Assembly: GCA_002347475.1 (NCBI GenBank)
Contig: DDXI01000069.1
Location: 1-34,325, forward strand
DNA from: Peptococcaceae bacterium UBA2264
GTDB lineage: Bacteria; Bacillota; Desulfitobacteriia; Desulfitobacteriales; Desulfitobacteriaceae
DNA length: 34,325 nt
Reading direction: 5' to 3'
In this document: one piece after another, positions 23,528 through 30,332 of the stretch
Position numbering within the stretch: position 1 is the first letter of the stretch
Layout: every line of letters begins with the position of its first letter
Translations under genes and position numbers: made by a program
Notes under the pieces: generated by a model
Told to the model about the DNA's origin: nothing
The model's database searches: none
Seen by the model: the letters and a program-made list of their open reading frames with translations, nothing else

Positions 23528-24244
23528 CTAAAAGTCCGGACCAGCAGTAACTGACTGCTCTGGTTGTATTGGTTTATCCGGTTGCGCTGGTTGTTCTGGT
23601 TGCGCGGGCTGCTCTGGTGCAATGTCGATTACTTCCTTGTTTGCATTTTGCTGAATTGTTGCTTGAATATCTTCTGCGGGCTCAGTTGTGATGTCGATAA
23701 TTTCCTCTGTGGTGTGCATTCCCATAGCCAATTCTGGAGCATATGCTCTCACAAACCAACTCGCGGCTCTGTACATCAGCATCTGTTCAGGCATCGTCTG
23801 CCACTTGCTACCATTCTTCGTATACCAGCCTTCTTTTTTTGCAATGTCGATCGTTACGGTTGATCCTTCCAGCTTTTCGCCGGTGGCCTTTTCTGTTGCC
23901 CAGGCTTTGCAGCCAAAAGAGTCCTTGCCTTGTTCTCCAACCCATTTATACCTGAGGGCCGTAAACCGTCCACAAGTGTTAAGTGTTGAAATCAAGAACT
24001 GGCTTGACCATCCCGGACGTCCGTAAACGATATAGAGGTTTTGCATTACCATCAATGGATCAGCGCCCATCCTTGCGGCCATATTCAAGGCGATCACGCA
24101 GTTTGGTAGGTTGCCTTGATATTCTTTCGGTACCAGTGTCGAGCTTGCCAGTAAGTTTGCAGCTCTCTGCGTAAACTCGAAGCTTTGTAAACTTCCGAAT
24201 CCGGGAACTATATCAGCTTTAACTTCCATCAATTCATTTGCCAT
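23528..24244 (-). CDS. recT: RecT-family single-strand annealing protein, 238 aa
   Basis: The RecT core is recognisable: CVIALNMAARMGADPLMVMQ, LYIVYGRPGWSSQFLISTLN, TCGRFTALRYKWVGEQ and MPEQMLMYRAASWFVRAYAP, then the MGMHTTEEIIDI end. It anneals complementary ssDNA during phage recombination. The C-terminal ~45 residues are a Pro/Gln repeat (QPEQPAQPDKPIQPEQ), an apparently disordered tail longer than usual. Its ATG overlaps the upstream ATPase stop (TAATG), and it is followed by MBL hydrolase and SSB, a common phage recombination block. Confidence 0.92.
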   Translation of the reverse strand: MANELMEVKADIVPGFGSLQSFEFTQRAANLLASSTLVPKEYQGNLPNCVIALNMAARMGADPLMVMQNLYIVYGRPGWSSQFLISTLNTCGRFTALRYKWVGEQGKDSFGCKAWATEKATGEKLEGSTVTIDIAKKEGWYTKNGSKWQTMPEQMLMYRAASWFVRAYAPELAMGMHTTEEIIDITTEPAEDIQATIQQNANKEVIDIAPEQPAQPEQPAQPDKPIQPEQSVTAGPDF

Positions 24245-26199
24245 TATCCATCAACCTCGACTTTCATTTCTTTATCATTGCTAACCACTAACCGGATAAC
24301 CTGGCCTGCTGTTTCGGCCAGCTGATTAATTGCTTCCGCATTATCCACCCATAGCGGACAGCTTAGTTTGTAACGATCTGACAGGGTATTAATAATATCA
24401 ATCCCAGCATTTATCTGCCCAGCATGGTTTGCGTCCGCGAATGGTACTCCGTTTATCAGAGTTTCACAGCATTCGACTATGCCACCGTTGATCTGCACGT
24501 CGAACAGTTTAAATTTTACCGATTTAAACCGGTTGTTGATGCTGTCCTCAAGCAAATTTACCTTCGCCTTTATAAATCTCTCGATCAGGTATCTCTGCCC
24601 TTCGGCCTCGCTGATCTGTTGGGCCAGCTTTCTTTCCTCGGCCTTGAGCTCCTGGATTCTTGCCTTGGTCTTTTCTGTTACTTCCCGTTGATTAAGCACC
24701 CGGTTCAGATCCTCGATGTGGGCCACAATCTCTTGTTTTTGCTGCAGTAGTTCAGTACTTGCATTTTTCGCAGGCTTGTCCAATTCAATCTGAATAATTT
24801 TCCGCTCTTGCTTTAAGCGCTGGATCTCAGCATCATCTGAATAATTTATTTCGGTTTCAACCTTCGGGGAAAGTTCCTTTTCTATCTCGACAATACGGTC
24901 GTTAAGCTCCCGGGAAACCACATTATTCTTGAGCACCTTTTCTTCAAGTTCAGTCAACTCTGCTTCAAGTTTTTCCTTGCGATCTTTCTTGTCTTTGCCT
25001 TCAGTATTTATCTTGCTGAGTTTTTGCGCTTTATCCGCGGTAAAACTAACCTCCATCTCACTGATCTGCCGTTCGATATCTTCCTTCGGCAGCTCCCGCT
25101 TACACGTCGGACAAATGAAATTTCTTTCGTCAGGAGATGCAAAGCTCGTTGTATTGACTTCTGCCCACTTTTCCCGCAGGGCTTCCATTTCAGCTTTAAG
25201 GGTGTTTATTTCAATTCCTTTGAAGTCCAGAGATGCTTCGCAAATTGTCCGTTCGTTATCTAATTCCAGGAGTTTCATTTCCAACTTCTGCTTTTCACTA
25301 AGGAGTTCAGCATTCCCGGCATTTGCCTGCTTTTCAAACTCTCTTTTCCGTTCTTCGATGTCTCTTTCAAGCTTGAATAACTGCTGTTGCTTCTCTCTCA
25401 GTTGGCCGGCTGTATCATTTGCCCCGGCAAGTTCCCGCTCAATCGTATTGAGCTTGGCCTTGAAATCAGCCAGGCCAGCTTCAACAATCTCATATTCTAT
25501 ATTCCCGCCGTCCAGCAGAGTACTGTTTAATTCATCGATCCTGACTGGGATTTTTTCAATCTCCTGATTTAGTTTTTTGATTCGTTCGGCCAGAATCTTT
25601 CTGTAGTCTTCAGTTGACTTGCCGGTCAAAATTTCATTGAGCTTTTCCAACTTATTATCAGAGGCAATTACGTCAAGATCTGTCACATCACCGCATATCT
25701 CCATAAGCAGCTTGCGCCGATCCTGCCAGCTGAACTGCTGATTGAAGTAATAAGGATTAGTCAGCAGCTTAAATATGCTTTCCGGGACAAACTCTTCAAT
25801 TCTCTTAACATATTCGTTTTTCTTAACCGGCACATCGTCGATCCAGAAAGATGTTTCATGACCGGTAAACTCTTTATTTGCCTCACCTCTGCGCTTGATC
25901 CATTTTTCGGTGAACTGTTTGCGAAGAGAAATAATACTGCCATCAACCGCGAGGTTAAGCTGAACATCATGTTCCAGCCCGTGGATTTCCTGGCCGTTCG
26001 CATCCGTAGTCTTAACCGAAAAATCCATGCGGTTGGTCGAATCCTTTCCAAATAGTACCCATAAAAACGCATCGTAAAGAGTTGTCTTTCCAAGACCGTT
26101 AGCTGCACTGATAGTGGTATTTTGGCCTTTTATATCAAGAAAATAATCCTTAATTCCTTTGAAGTTTCTCAGACTCATTGACTGTATTCTGATATCCAT
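24244..26199 (-). CDS. SbcC/Rad50-like ATPase with zinc-hook motif, 651 aa
   Basis: SMC-like ATPase. RNFKGIKDYFLDI begins the ABC head, Walker A is AANGLGKTT (residues 32-40), and long coiled coils (~200-350 and ~375-540) flank a CPTC zinc hook at 363-366. The distal head ends in CPLWVDNAEAINQL, a degenerate Walker B/D-loop of the short SbcC-like proteins found next to phage recT. No SbcD-like nuclease gene lies next to it; the adjacent recT and MBL hydrolase may supply partners. It overlaps the Myb-like gene by 50 bases. Probably works in DNA end processing during phage replication. Confidence 0.88.
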   Translation of the reverse strand: MDIRIQSMSLRNFKGIKDYFLDIKGQNTTISAANGLGKTTLYDAFLWVLFGKDSTNRMDFSVKTTDANGQEIHGLEHDVQLNLAVDGSIISLRKQFTEKWIKRRGEANKEFTGHETSFWIDDVPVKKNEYVKRIEEFVPESIFKLLTNPYYFNQQFSWQDRRKLLMEICGDVTDLDVIASDNKLEKLNEILTGKSTEDYRKILAERIKKLNQEIEKIPVRIDELNSTLLDGGNIEYEIVEAGLADFKAKLNTIERELAGANDTAGQLREKQQQLFKLERDIEERKREFEKQANAGNAELLSEKQKLEMKLLELDNERTICEASLDFKGIEINTLKAEMEALREKWAEVNTTSFASPDERNFICPTCKRELPKEDIERQISEMEVSFTADKAQKLSKINTEGKDKKDRKEKLEAELTELEEKVLKNNVVSRELNDRIVEIEKELSPKVETEINYSDDAEIQRLKQERKIIQIELDKPAKNASTELLQQKQEIVAHIEDLNRVLNQREVTEKTKARIQELKAEERKLAQQISEAEGQRYLIERFIKAKVNLLEDSINNRFKSVKFKLFDVQINGGIVECCETLINGVPFADANHAGQINAGIDIINTLSDRYKLSCPLWVDNAEAINQLAETAGQVIRLVVSNDKEMKVEVDG

Positions 26200-26986
26200 T
26201 TACAACCTTCCTCCTCACCTTATCCAGCTTCTCTGCTCCATATTTCCGCCGTACTGCTCCCCTGATTGCCTTTGCTGTCCGGCTTAACTCCACTGACATT
26301 AGCTCGTAACTATAACCCTGCAGAATCATCTGTTCCAGCCTTACCACGTCCTCTTTTGTCCAGTAATTATGACTGTCTGTCTGTATTGGGCGCTCTTTTA
26401 GGCCAAGATCATATATCTTGCGCTGGATCGCATTATGATTCCGTTTCAGCTTTGCGACTAAATCAATGTAAGTGTATTTATGCTGTTTCAGTAGTTGGAC
26501 CAACAGCAGTATCTCTTCCTGTGTCCAGGGTGTATTCTTACCCTTATAAATTGCCTTGCCGTAATAATCAACTCTCCGTTGCAATTTCACCCAGGCGGGC
26601 TCTTCGCCAAGTATATTTTCCTCGACTGATGCCCAATTAATCATGCTCCGGTTTTGCTCGGCCCACTTCCAGAAATCCGAAAGGTAAACAACCCTGAACC
26701 TATGCTTACCATGAATCCGCTTATATTTAACCGGAAACCCTCTTTCTTTTACCCACGACACATTCTTATAGACGTCATAATTAACATCACCCAGTACTTG
26801 CATGAGCTTCCTATAAGGCACGTAATCCCCAGCATCTAAATATGGACCTAAGCCTAATTTATCTTTTTTGATGTTTATGGCTGTAGGTGTCCGGCCTAGT
26901 CTTTTGGCAATATACGCAACCGATAAATTGCCCCAGCTTTCCTCCAAATATTCAACTTCTTCTGCCGACCAGTTTTTCACACCCAT
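26150..26986 (-). CDS. Myb/SANT-like DNA-binding protein, 278 aa
   Basis: Three copies of a Trp-start helical motif are visible: NWSAEEVEYLEESWGNLSVA near residue 5, PWTQEEILLLVQLLKQHKYT near 150, and YWTKEDVVRLEQMILQGYSY near 208. Each is followed by a second/third helix with 'R...AI' pattern (GRTPTAINIKKDKLGLG, KRNHNAIQRKIYDLGLK, SRTAKAIRGAVRRKYGA). These are SANT/Myb-like or HTH-type DNA-binding units. The region between (~50-140) may contain another HTH (VYKNVSWVKERGFPVKYKRI). A regulator or replication accessory in the early operon; the exact role is unknown. Confidence 0.8.
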   Translation of the reverse strand: MGVKNWSAEEVEYLEESWGNLSVAYIAKRLGRTPTAINIKKDKLGLGPYLDAGDYVPYRKLMQVLGDVNYDVYKNVSWVKERGFPVKYKRIHGKHRFRVVYLSDFWKWAEQNRSMINWASVEENILGEEPAWVKLQRRVDYYGKAIYKGKNTPWTQEEILLLVQLLKQHKYTYIDLVAKLKRNHNAIQRKIYDLGLKERPIQTDSHNYWTKEDVVRLEQMILQGYSYELMSVELSRTAKAIRGAVRRKYGAEKLDKVRRKVVNGYQNTVNESEKLQRN

Positions 26987-27159
26987 ATATTTCTACCTCT
27001 TGTTCGTTTGAGAAATCTGGGGCTGGGAGCAAATACTACATTCAGCATCCCGATCACCCATGTACCGTCCTTTTCTTTGCACCAACGAACTCCGCACTTG
27101 CAGCGGTTCCGATTATGACCAGGCCCAAAATACACTTTTGTACCGCATAAACAGATCAT
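26977..27159 (-). CDS. Small zinc-finger-like protein, 60 aa
   Basis: ATG at 27159, starting inside the end of the upstream gene (47-base overlap), with AGGC eight bases before it. It has Cys pairs (ICLCGTKVYF and RCKCGVRWCKEKDG) with a His between, suggesting a zinc-ribbon. It overlaps the Myb-like gene start by 10 bases. The C-terminus is basic. Support comes from ribosome-site spacing and the Cys pattern; no family assigned. Confidence 0.55.
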   Translation of the reverse strand: MICLCGTKVYFGPGHNRNRCKCGVRWCKEKDGTWVIGMLNVVFAPSPRFLKRTRGRNIWV

Positions 27160-27343
27160 TCATTTCGCCTACCTTTACCAGATGTCTGTAAAATGAAACG
27201 TCACCTTCGATTGTGACTAAATCCGCATCACAAAGCTGTCCCCAAAAGGTTTGAATACGTGGTATACTAGTCTTAGTTATGTTTCCTTCACGGTCCGCTT
27301 GGCTTTGCAGAGCCTGCGGGCCTTTTTGCTTTTGTTTAATCAT
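27113..27343 (-). CDS. Early phage protein, 76 aa, unknown
   Basis: ATG at 27343 follows GGAGTGA at good spacing, and the gene lies 6 bases after the upstream stop. The N-terminus is basic and polar (IKQKQKGPQALQSQADREG). The centre, SIPRIQTFWGQLCDADLVTI followed by EGDVSFYRHLVKVGEMNDLF, has the look of a small winged-helix domain. No family recognised. Confidence 0.55.
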   Translation of the reverse strand: MIKQKQKGPQALQSQADREGNITKTSIPRIQTFWGQLCDADLVTIEGDVSFYRHLVKVGEMNDLFMRYKSVFWAWS

Positions 27344-27349
27344 TTGTTC

Positions 27350-27664
27350 TCACTCCCCAAACATTTTTGCCATCCTAAGATCAGCAATAATTTGCCCCAA
27401 GGCTTCTTCGACCGGCATTGTTGCCTGATACTTCTTGGCTGTATCCCACAGACCAGATACAACCCTACGGGTATGTTCTATGTCCTCAAGCCTCTTATTT
27501 TCAACCGCCAGCGCTGCAACAAAAGCCTTTTGCATGTTCTCGGCCTTTTCCTGGGATCTGGCATATCGTGGATCGCCGGTCTCTTGGTAATTGTCACTTG
27601 CGGTGTAATAGGCTTTTGAGGCCTTTTCCAGCTCTTTGTTGAGCCATTTTACATAGTCAGCCAT
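27350..27664 (-). CDS. Helical phage protein, 104 aa
   Basis: ATG at 27664 after GGGAGG. Almost entirely helical and charged (VKWLNKELEKASKAYYTASD; YARSQEKAENMQKAFVAALA), probably a coiled coil. No enzymatic motif. Early operon member, role unknown. Confidence 0.65.
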   Translation of the reverse strand: MADYVKWLNKELEKASKAYYTASDNYQETGDPRYARSQEKAENMQKAFVAALAVENKRLEDIEHTRRVVSGLWDTAKKYQATMPVEEALGQIIADLRMAKMFGE

Positions 27665-27679
27665 TTCTGTACCTCCCTC

Positions 27680-27736
27680 TCATAACCTCATTCCAGACAG
27701 TCCGCGAGCTAATATTTTAAGCAACTTGTAGATCAT
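27680..27736 (-). CDS. Possible 18-aa peptide
   Basis: ATG at 27736 overlaps the stop of the upstream 55-aa gene as ATGA, and the frame ends at TGA 27682-27680: MIYKLLKILARGLSGMRL. It is basic and amphipathic. Translational coupling is the only support; it may be fortuitous. Confidence 0.3.
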   Translation of the reverse strand: MIYKLLKILARGLSGMRL

Positions 27737-27900
27737 GCTGCGCCTGCTGACTTTTTTCTAAGTTTCCTCACCATGAGCCAGGCTGCCTGATCGCGCTGCC
27801 TAGCCCTTATTCTTTTGTGACATTGGTACCAATACCAGAGGCAAAAGGCTAACCACATAGGTATAGCGTGGCAGAGGAACACCGTTTGAATTTGGTTCAT
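27733..27900 (-). CDS. 55-aa single-pass membrane protein
   Basis: Read directly: ATG 27900, seven bases after AAGGAG, to TGA 27733. Residues ~5-27 (FLCHAIPMWLAFCLWYWY) are strongly hydrophobic and Trp-rich. The remainder is highly basic (KRIRARQRDQAAWLMVRKLR), so the C-terminus would be cytoplasmic. No family known to me. It is coupled to the upstream zinc-ribbon gene, whose end contains its ribosome site. Confidence 0.6.
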   Translation of the reverse strand: MNQIQTVFLCHAIPMWLAFCLWYWYQCHKRIRARQRDQAAWLMVRKLRKKSAGAA

Positions 27901-27904
27901 CCCC

Positions 27905-28051
27905 TCACTCCTTCCCTACTCCATATTCTTCGCTGCAATCTCCACACGACACGATCTCTTTGCTGCAGCAAGGGCAGATCCGTGGCCCAAACTGCGGGAC
28001 TAAAACATCACTGTCACAATTGCGACAGTAAGCATCGACAAGTCTTTCCAT
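27905..28051 (-). CDS. 48-aa zinc-ribbon-like protein
   Basis: Read directly: ATG 28051 with AAGGAGG, TGA at 27907-27905. Cys pattern YCRNCDS, ICPCCSKE, VSCGDCSEEYG: seven cysteines, likely binding one or two zinc ions. It sits between the excisionase-like gene and a membrane protein gene in the early leftward operon. No assigned function. Confidence 0.65.
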   Translation of the reverse strand: MERLVDAYCRNCDSDVLVPQFGPRICPCCSKEIVSCGDCSEEYGVGKE

Positions 28052-28068
28052 TTATTTTTACCTCCTTC

Positions 28069-28263
28069 CTAAGTCAAAACGTCAGTTCCGCCTGATTCAA
28101 TAAACTCCAACACAGCTTTCGTTGGGATCCGAATTCCTCTGCCGATCTTCATACACGGAAGTTTGTGTTGTTTCACAAGTTCATATACGGTCCAGCGACT
28201 TACTTTCATCAACTCAGCAACTTCCTGAGGATAGAGAACCACCGAATTAATGTTTGCTTCCAT
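28069..28263 (-). CDS. Excisionase-family HTH protein, 64 aa
   Basis: A MerR-like HTH_17 domain covers the whole protein: YPQEVAELMKVSRWTVYELV then KQHKLPCMKIGRGIRIPTKA. This is the pattern of small excisionases and of HTH_17 'helix-turn-helix, excisionase family' proteins that bind DNA at attachment sites or promoters. AAGGAG precedes ATG 28263. In the early lytic operon an Xis role is plausible, but no integrase is in the window to confirm it. Confidence 0.75.
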   Translation of the reverse strand: MEANINSVVLYPQEVAELMKVSRWTVYELVKQHKLPCMKIGRGIRIPTKAVLEFIESGGTDVLT

Positions 28264-28266
28264 AGT

Positions 28267-28398
28267 TCATGCTCCTTTCTTCAGTTTCAGTTCGAGTATT
28301 TTCCCACACTTCGGGCATTTAATCTTAAGTTTGATCACCCCCTGCAACTCAAAATCTAATAGCCTTCGGTTGCAGTAGGGGCAATGCAGCTCCGTCAT
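28267..28398 (-). CDS. Com-like zinc-ribbon protein, 43 aa
   Basis: The start is set at ATG 28398, nine bases after AAGGGGG; the longer frame to 28464 lacks a ribosome site. The sequence has ELHCPYCNRRLLDFELQG then LKIKCPKCGKILEL: two CxxC pairs spaced like the Com protein of phage Mu (translational activator of mom). No mom-like gene is visible here, so the role may differ. Such Com-like proteins are common in prophage early regions. Confidence 0.65.
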   Translation of the reverse strand: MTELHCPYCNRRLLDFELQGVIKLKIKCPKCGKILELKLKKGA

Positions 28399-28485
28399 AT
28401 CGCATTCCCCCTTATAGGATTTTCCTTCTTTGTGTCGAATTGGGTAAGTCGTTGAGATCATCAAATTAACATAAAGGAGGTACTT

Positions 28486-28839
28486 GTCGCGAATATAAGC
28501 AAAAATTCCTACAAAGTCCTAAAATATATCAATAGTCACTCTGGTTCCGTTCCTTATCAAGATATTTTTACCAAGTTCTCCAAGCAGATAAATCCGACTA
28601 TTGAAGATACTGTTGGATGGTTGAAGCGCCATGATCTAATTTTTATCAAATATTCTGATAGGGATAGTTACGGCGGTCAAATTAATCCGTGTGCAATTGA
28701 AATAACAATTGAAGGAAAAAGCATTGCCGAAGAACGCTCATCACGGAATAGCTCTGATATATTTGCAAGAACTATATCTATCATTGCTATCCTACTTTCA
28801 CTTACGAGTATCGTTATTAGTGTAATGCTAAAAAAATAA
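28486..28839 (+). CDS. Plus-strand wHTH-plus-membrane protein with no standard start codon
   Basis: A coding-like frame runs rightward to the TAA at 28837-28839. A perfect AAAGGAGG (28473-28480) precedes it, but the frame has no ATG/GTG/TTG until 28621. The upstream peptide (VANISKNSYKVLKYINSHSG; PYQDIFTKFSKQINPTIEDT; VGWLKRHDLIFI) is a plausible winged helix, followed by a polar part and a C-terminal membrane segment (ISIIAILLSLTSIVISVML). The GTC at 28486 is five bases after the ribosome site. A TTG at 28484 is ideal but in the wrong frame, reaching a stop after four codons, so a one-base deletion near 28488 (pseudogene or sequencing error) is possible. It runs against the surrounding leftward operon. 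Confidence 0.55.
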   Translation, partial: VANISKNSYKVLKYINSHSGSVPYQDIFTKFSKQINPTIEDTVGWLKRHDLIFIKYSDRDSYGGQINPCAIEITIEGKSIAEERSSRNSSDIFARTISIIAILLSLTSIVISVMLKK

Positions 28840-29005
28840 TCGTTGCCATTGAGAAGCCAGTCAACAATCCTAAAATAATAACGATTAGCTTTAATCTTTT
28901 GATTTCAAATTCGAGTAGTGCAATACAACCTTTATCCGTAATAACTATCCCCTCCGGCTGTTCTGAACTGCAATTCGGGACAGCTTTTTCATTTTGCTCT
29001 GACAC
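28817..29005 (-). CDS. Small C-terminal-anchored membrane protein, 62 aa
   Basis: GTG start at 29005 after GGAGGTGGAAGG. The N-terminal ~38 residues are polar (SEQNEKAVPNCSSEQPEGIV), then a single hydrophobic segment (LKLIVIILGLLTGFSMATII) ends the protein. It is second in the early operon behind the Cro-like gene, and its 3' end overlaps the convergent plus-strand gene by 23 bases. Function unknown. Confidence 0.55.
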   Translation of the reverse strand: MSEQNEKAVPNCSSEQPEGIVITDKGCIALLEFEIKRLKLIVIILGLLTGFSMATIIFLALH

Positions 29006-29035
29006 CCTTCCACCTCCTCTCCTTAGGCAGGGTTG

Positions 29036-29266
29036 TTACCCCGTATTTTGGTTGTTGGGCTTCATTCTGAAGCCATCAAGGTCAAAAAAAAGAGCTTCTG
29101 CTGATGTGTTAAATAATTCTGATATTTTTCTGGCTAATCCGTAAGTAGGATTTCTATTACCAGTTTCTATATGACCATAATAGCTTCTCGAAATTCCCAG
29201 AATATCTGCAACCTCTTCCTGGGACATTCCGGTCATTTCTCTGTGTTTTATTAATTCCTCTCTCAA
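29036..29266 (-). CDS. Cro-like XRE-family regulator, 76 aa
   Basis: HTH_3 domain: GMSQEEVADILGISRSYYGH, IETGNRNPTYGLARKISELF, then NTSAEALFF. The GGAGGTGA ribosome site ends five bases before the TTG at 29266, so I start there rather than at the TTG at 29281, which overlaps the site. It is the first gene of the leftward lytic operon under a consensus promoter with an operator in its spacer. Its role is probably that of Cro, competing with the rightward repressor at the GCTAC-N5-GTAGC sites. Confidence 0.85.
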   Translation of the reverse strand: MREELIKHREMTGMSQEEVADILGISRSYYGHIETGNRNPTYGLARKISELFNTSAEALFFDLDGFRMKPNNQNTG

Positions 29267-29317
29267 TTTTGTCACCTCCAATTCCAGCCGGCTGCATATT
29301 GAAGCATCTCTTATTAA

Positions 29318-29346
29318 ATTATATTGCTACTTTACGTAGCTGTCAA
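29318..29346 (-). promoter_or_regulatory. Consensus leftward early promoter
   Basis: On the minus strand: TTGACA (29346-29341), exactly 17 bases, then TATAAT (29323-29318). Both boxes are perfect sigma-70-type consensus. It points into the Cro-like gene and the whole early operon. Operator 1 fills bases 1-15 of the spacer, so repressor binding would directly block polymerase. Confidence 0.88.
29326..29340. promoter_or_regulatory. Operator 1 (GCTAC-TTTAC-GTAGC)
   Basis: Perfect 5-bp inverted repeat with a 5-base centre, inside the spacer of the early promoter. It shares the half-site with operators 2 and 3. Confidence 0.8.
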
Positions 29347-29354
29347 TATTTATT

Positions 29355-29369
29355 ACTACTTTTTGTAGC
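29355..29369. promoter_or_regulatory. Operator 2 (ACTAC-TTTTT-GTAGC)
   Basis: Same motif with one mismatch in the left half-site; its centre is 29 bases from that of operator 1. It lies between the two divergent transcription units. Confidence 0.75.
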
Positions 29370-29381
29370 AAGTATTTAAAT

Positions 29382-29396
29382 GCTACGTAATGTAGA
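29382..29396. promoter_or_regulatory. Operator 3 (GCTAC-GTAAT-GTAGA)
   Basis: Same motif with one mismatch in the right half-site; its centre is 27 bases from operator 2. It adjoins a TAGAAT (29398-29403), the likely -10 box of the rightward repressor promoter. This placement would allow autoregulation. A further half-site GCTAC occurs at 29414-29418. Confidence 0.72.
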
Positions 29397-29438
29397 GTAG
29401 AATAAGAATATATGCTACGATTAGAGGTGTTAAAAATA

Positions 29439-29813
29439 ATGACTTTTGCTGATAGATTAGTGTTCTTACGTCAAAAAAAAGGCCTGACTCAAGTTGAATT
29501 AGCAAAAGAGATGAATATAACACGATCTGCTTTGTCGCTTTATGAATTAGGTAAACGCGAACCTGATTTTGCTCTTCTTTCTAGGTTTGCTGAATTCTTC
29601 AACGTCACCACCGACTACCTCATGGGCCGCTCAGACACCCCTACCCCTCCCACCATCTCCACCGAAAAGGAACCGACCACCCAGGAGCTCGAAGAATTTC
29701 TCCGAACAAGCAATGTGCAGTTTAACGGAGCTCCACTGGATGATAAAGATAAAGAAGAATTACTGGAATTTCTAAGATACGCCTGGCATAAATTGCGACA
29801 GAAAAAAGAGTAG
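29439..29813 (+). CDS. Phage repressor, XRE family, ImmR-like, 124 aa
   Basis: The start is the ATG at 29439 (MTFADRLVFLRQKKGLTQ), 11 bases after GAGGTG. HTH_3 covers residues ~5-62 (LTQVELAKEMNITRSALSLY; ELGKREPDFALLSRFAEFF). A Pro/Thr-rich linker and a C-terminal helical part follow (DDKDKEELLEFLRYAWHKLR). It has no S24 peptidase domain and so cannot self-cleave like CI; the next gene is an ImmA/IrrE metalloprotease, the arrangement of ImmR-ImmA in ICEBs1. It probably holds lysogeny at the GCTAC-N5-GTAGC operators. The base composition changes abruptly in the linker-coding part (~29.59-29.69 kb), which is C-rich. Confidence 0.86.
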   Translation: MTFADRLVFLRQKKGLTQVELAKEMNITRSALSLYELGKREPDFALLSRFAEFFNVTTDYLMGRSDTPTPPTISTEKEPTTQELEEFLRTSNVQFNGAPLDDKDKEELLEFLRYAWHKLRQKKE

Positions 29814-29842
29814 CTACTCCCAATGCAACGAGGGAGTAGCTA
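29811..29842 (+). terminator. Hairpin between repressor and protease genes
   Basis: An 11-bp perfect stem, TAGCTACTCCC (29811-29821) and GGGAGTAGCTA (29832-29842), with a 10-base loop. It contains the repressor stop codon. It is followed by TTGTCTTG, a weak U-tract, so it may be a leaky terminator or mRNA-stabilising hairpin. The stem also contains GTAGC/GCTAC operator half-sites. Confidence 0.5.
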
Positions 29843-29893
29843 TTGTCTTGTAAACTACATTCGACAAATTTAGACAATATATGGAGATTGTTT

Positions 29894-30316
29894 ATGGATT
29901 ATATTAAAAACTCTGTTAAAGAAATTACCTGTGAATATCAGACAAGAGACCCTTTTAAACTGGCCAAGGAAATGAATATTGATATCATATTATTTCCCTT
30001 TACTCGAGTAAAAGGCATGTTACTTAATTACCTGAACAGCTGCACAATAGCAATTAATTCTAATTTACCGGAGCATAAGCAGCGGGCAATTTTAGCCCAC
30101 GAATTGGGACATCTAACACTTTCCCCTCCCGGAGTTGGCTATTTCTTCATCAGTGAAAATACTCTCATGGAATCGAAGATTGAGCGTGAAGCTAATCTGT
30201 TCATGCTGGAATTACTTATTGGAGAAAAAGAACCGGTTGAGGGAGAAACCCTGGAAGAATTCGCATTGAGAAATGGCATACCCGAAGATATTTTATATTT
30301 GCTGAATTGCCGTTGA
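29894..30316 (+). CDS. ImmA/IrrE-family metallopeptidase, 140 aa
   Basis: ATG at 29894, seven bases after GGAG; the longer frame from 29843 lacks a ribosome site. It contains the zinc motif AILAHELGHLTL (HExxH, residues ~73-77) and a third ligand Glu in KIEREANLFMLELL (E-x-x-A/x-x-F), matching the Peptidase_M78 family. Such proteins cleave the cognate XRE repressor to trigger induction, as shown for ImmA on ImmR of ICEBs1. Placement directly after the repressor supports this. Confidence 0.88.
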   Translation: MDYIKNSVKEITCEYQTRDPFKLAKEMNIDIILFPFTRVKGMLLNYLNSCTIAINSNLPEHKQRAILAHELGHLTLSPPGVGYFFISENTLMESKIEREANLFMLELLIGEKEPVEGETLEEFALRNGIPEDILYLLNCR

Positions 30317-30332
30317 TTAAGGAGTAAAAATA

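Noticed and set aside
29811..29842. An operator in the repressor 3' hairpin
   Set aside because: It contains GTAGC/GCTAC half-sites, but without the 5-base centre spacing; a structural hairpin explains it better.
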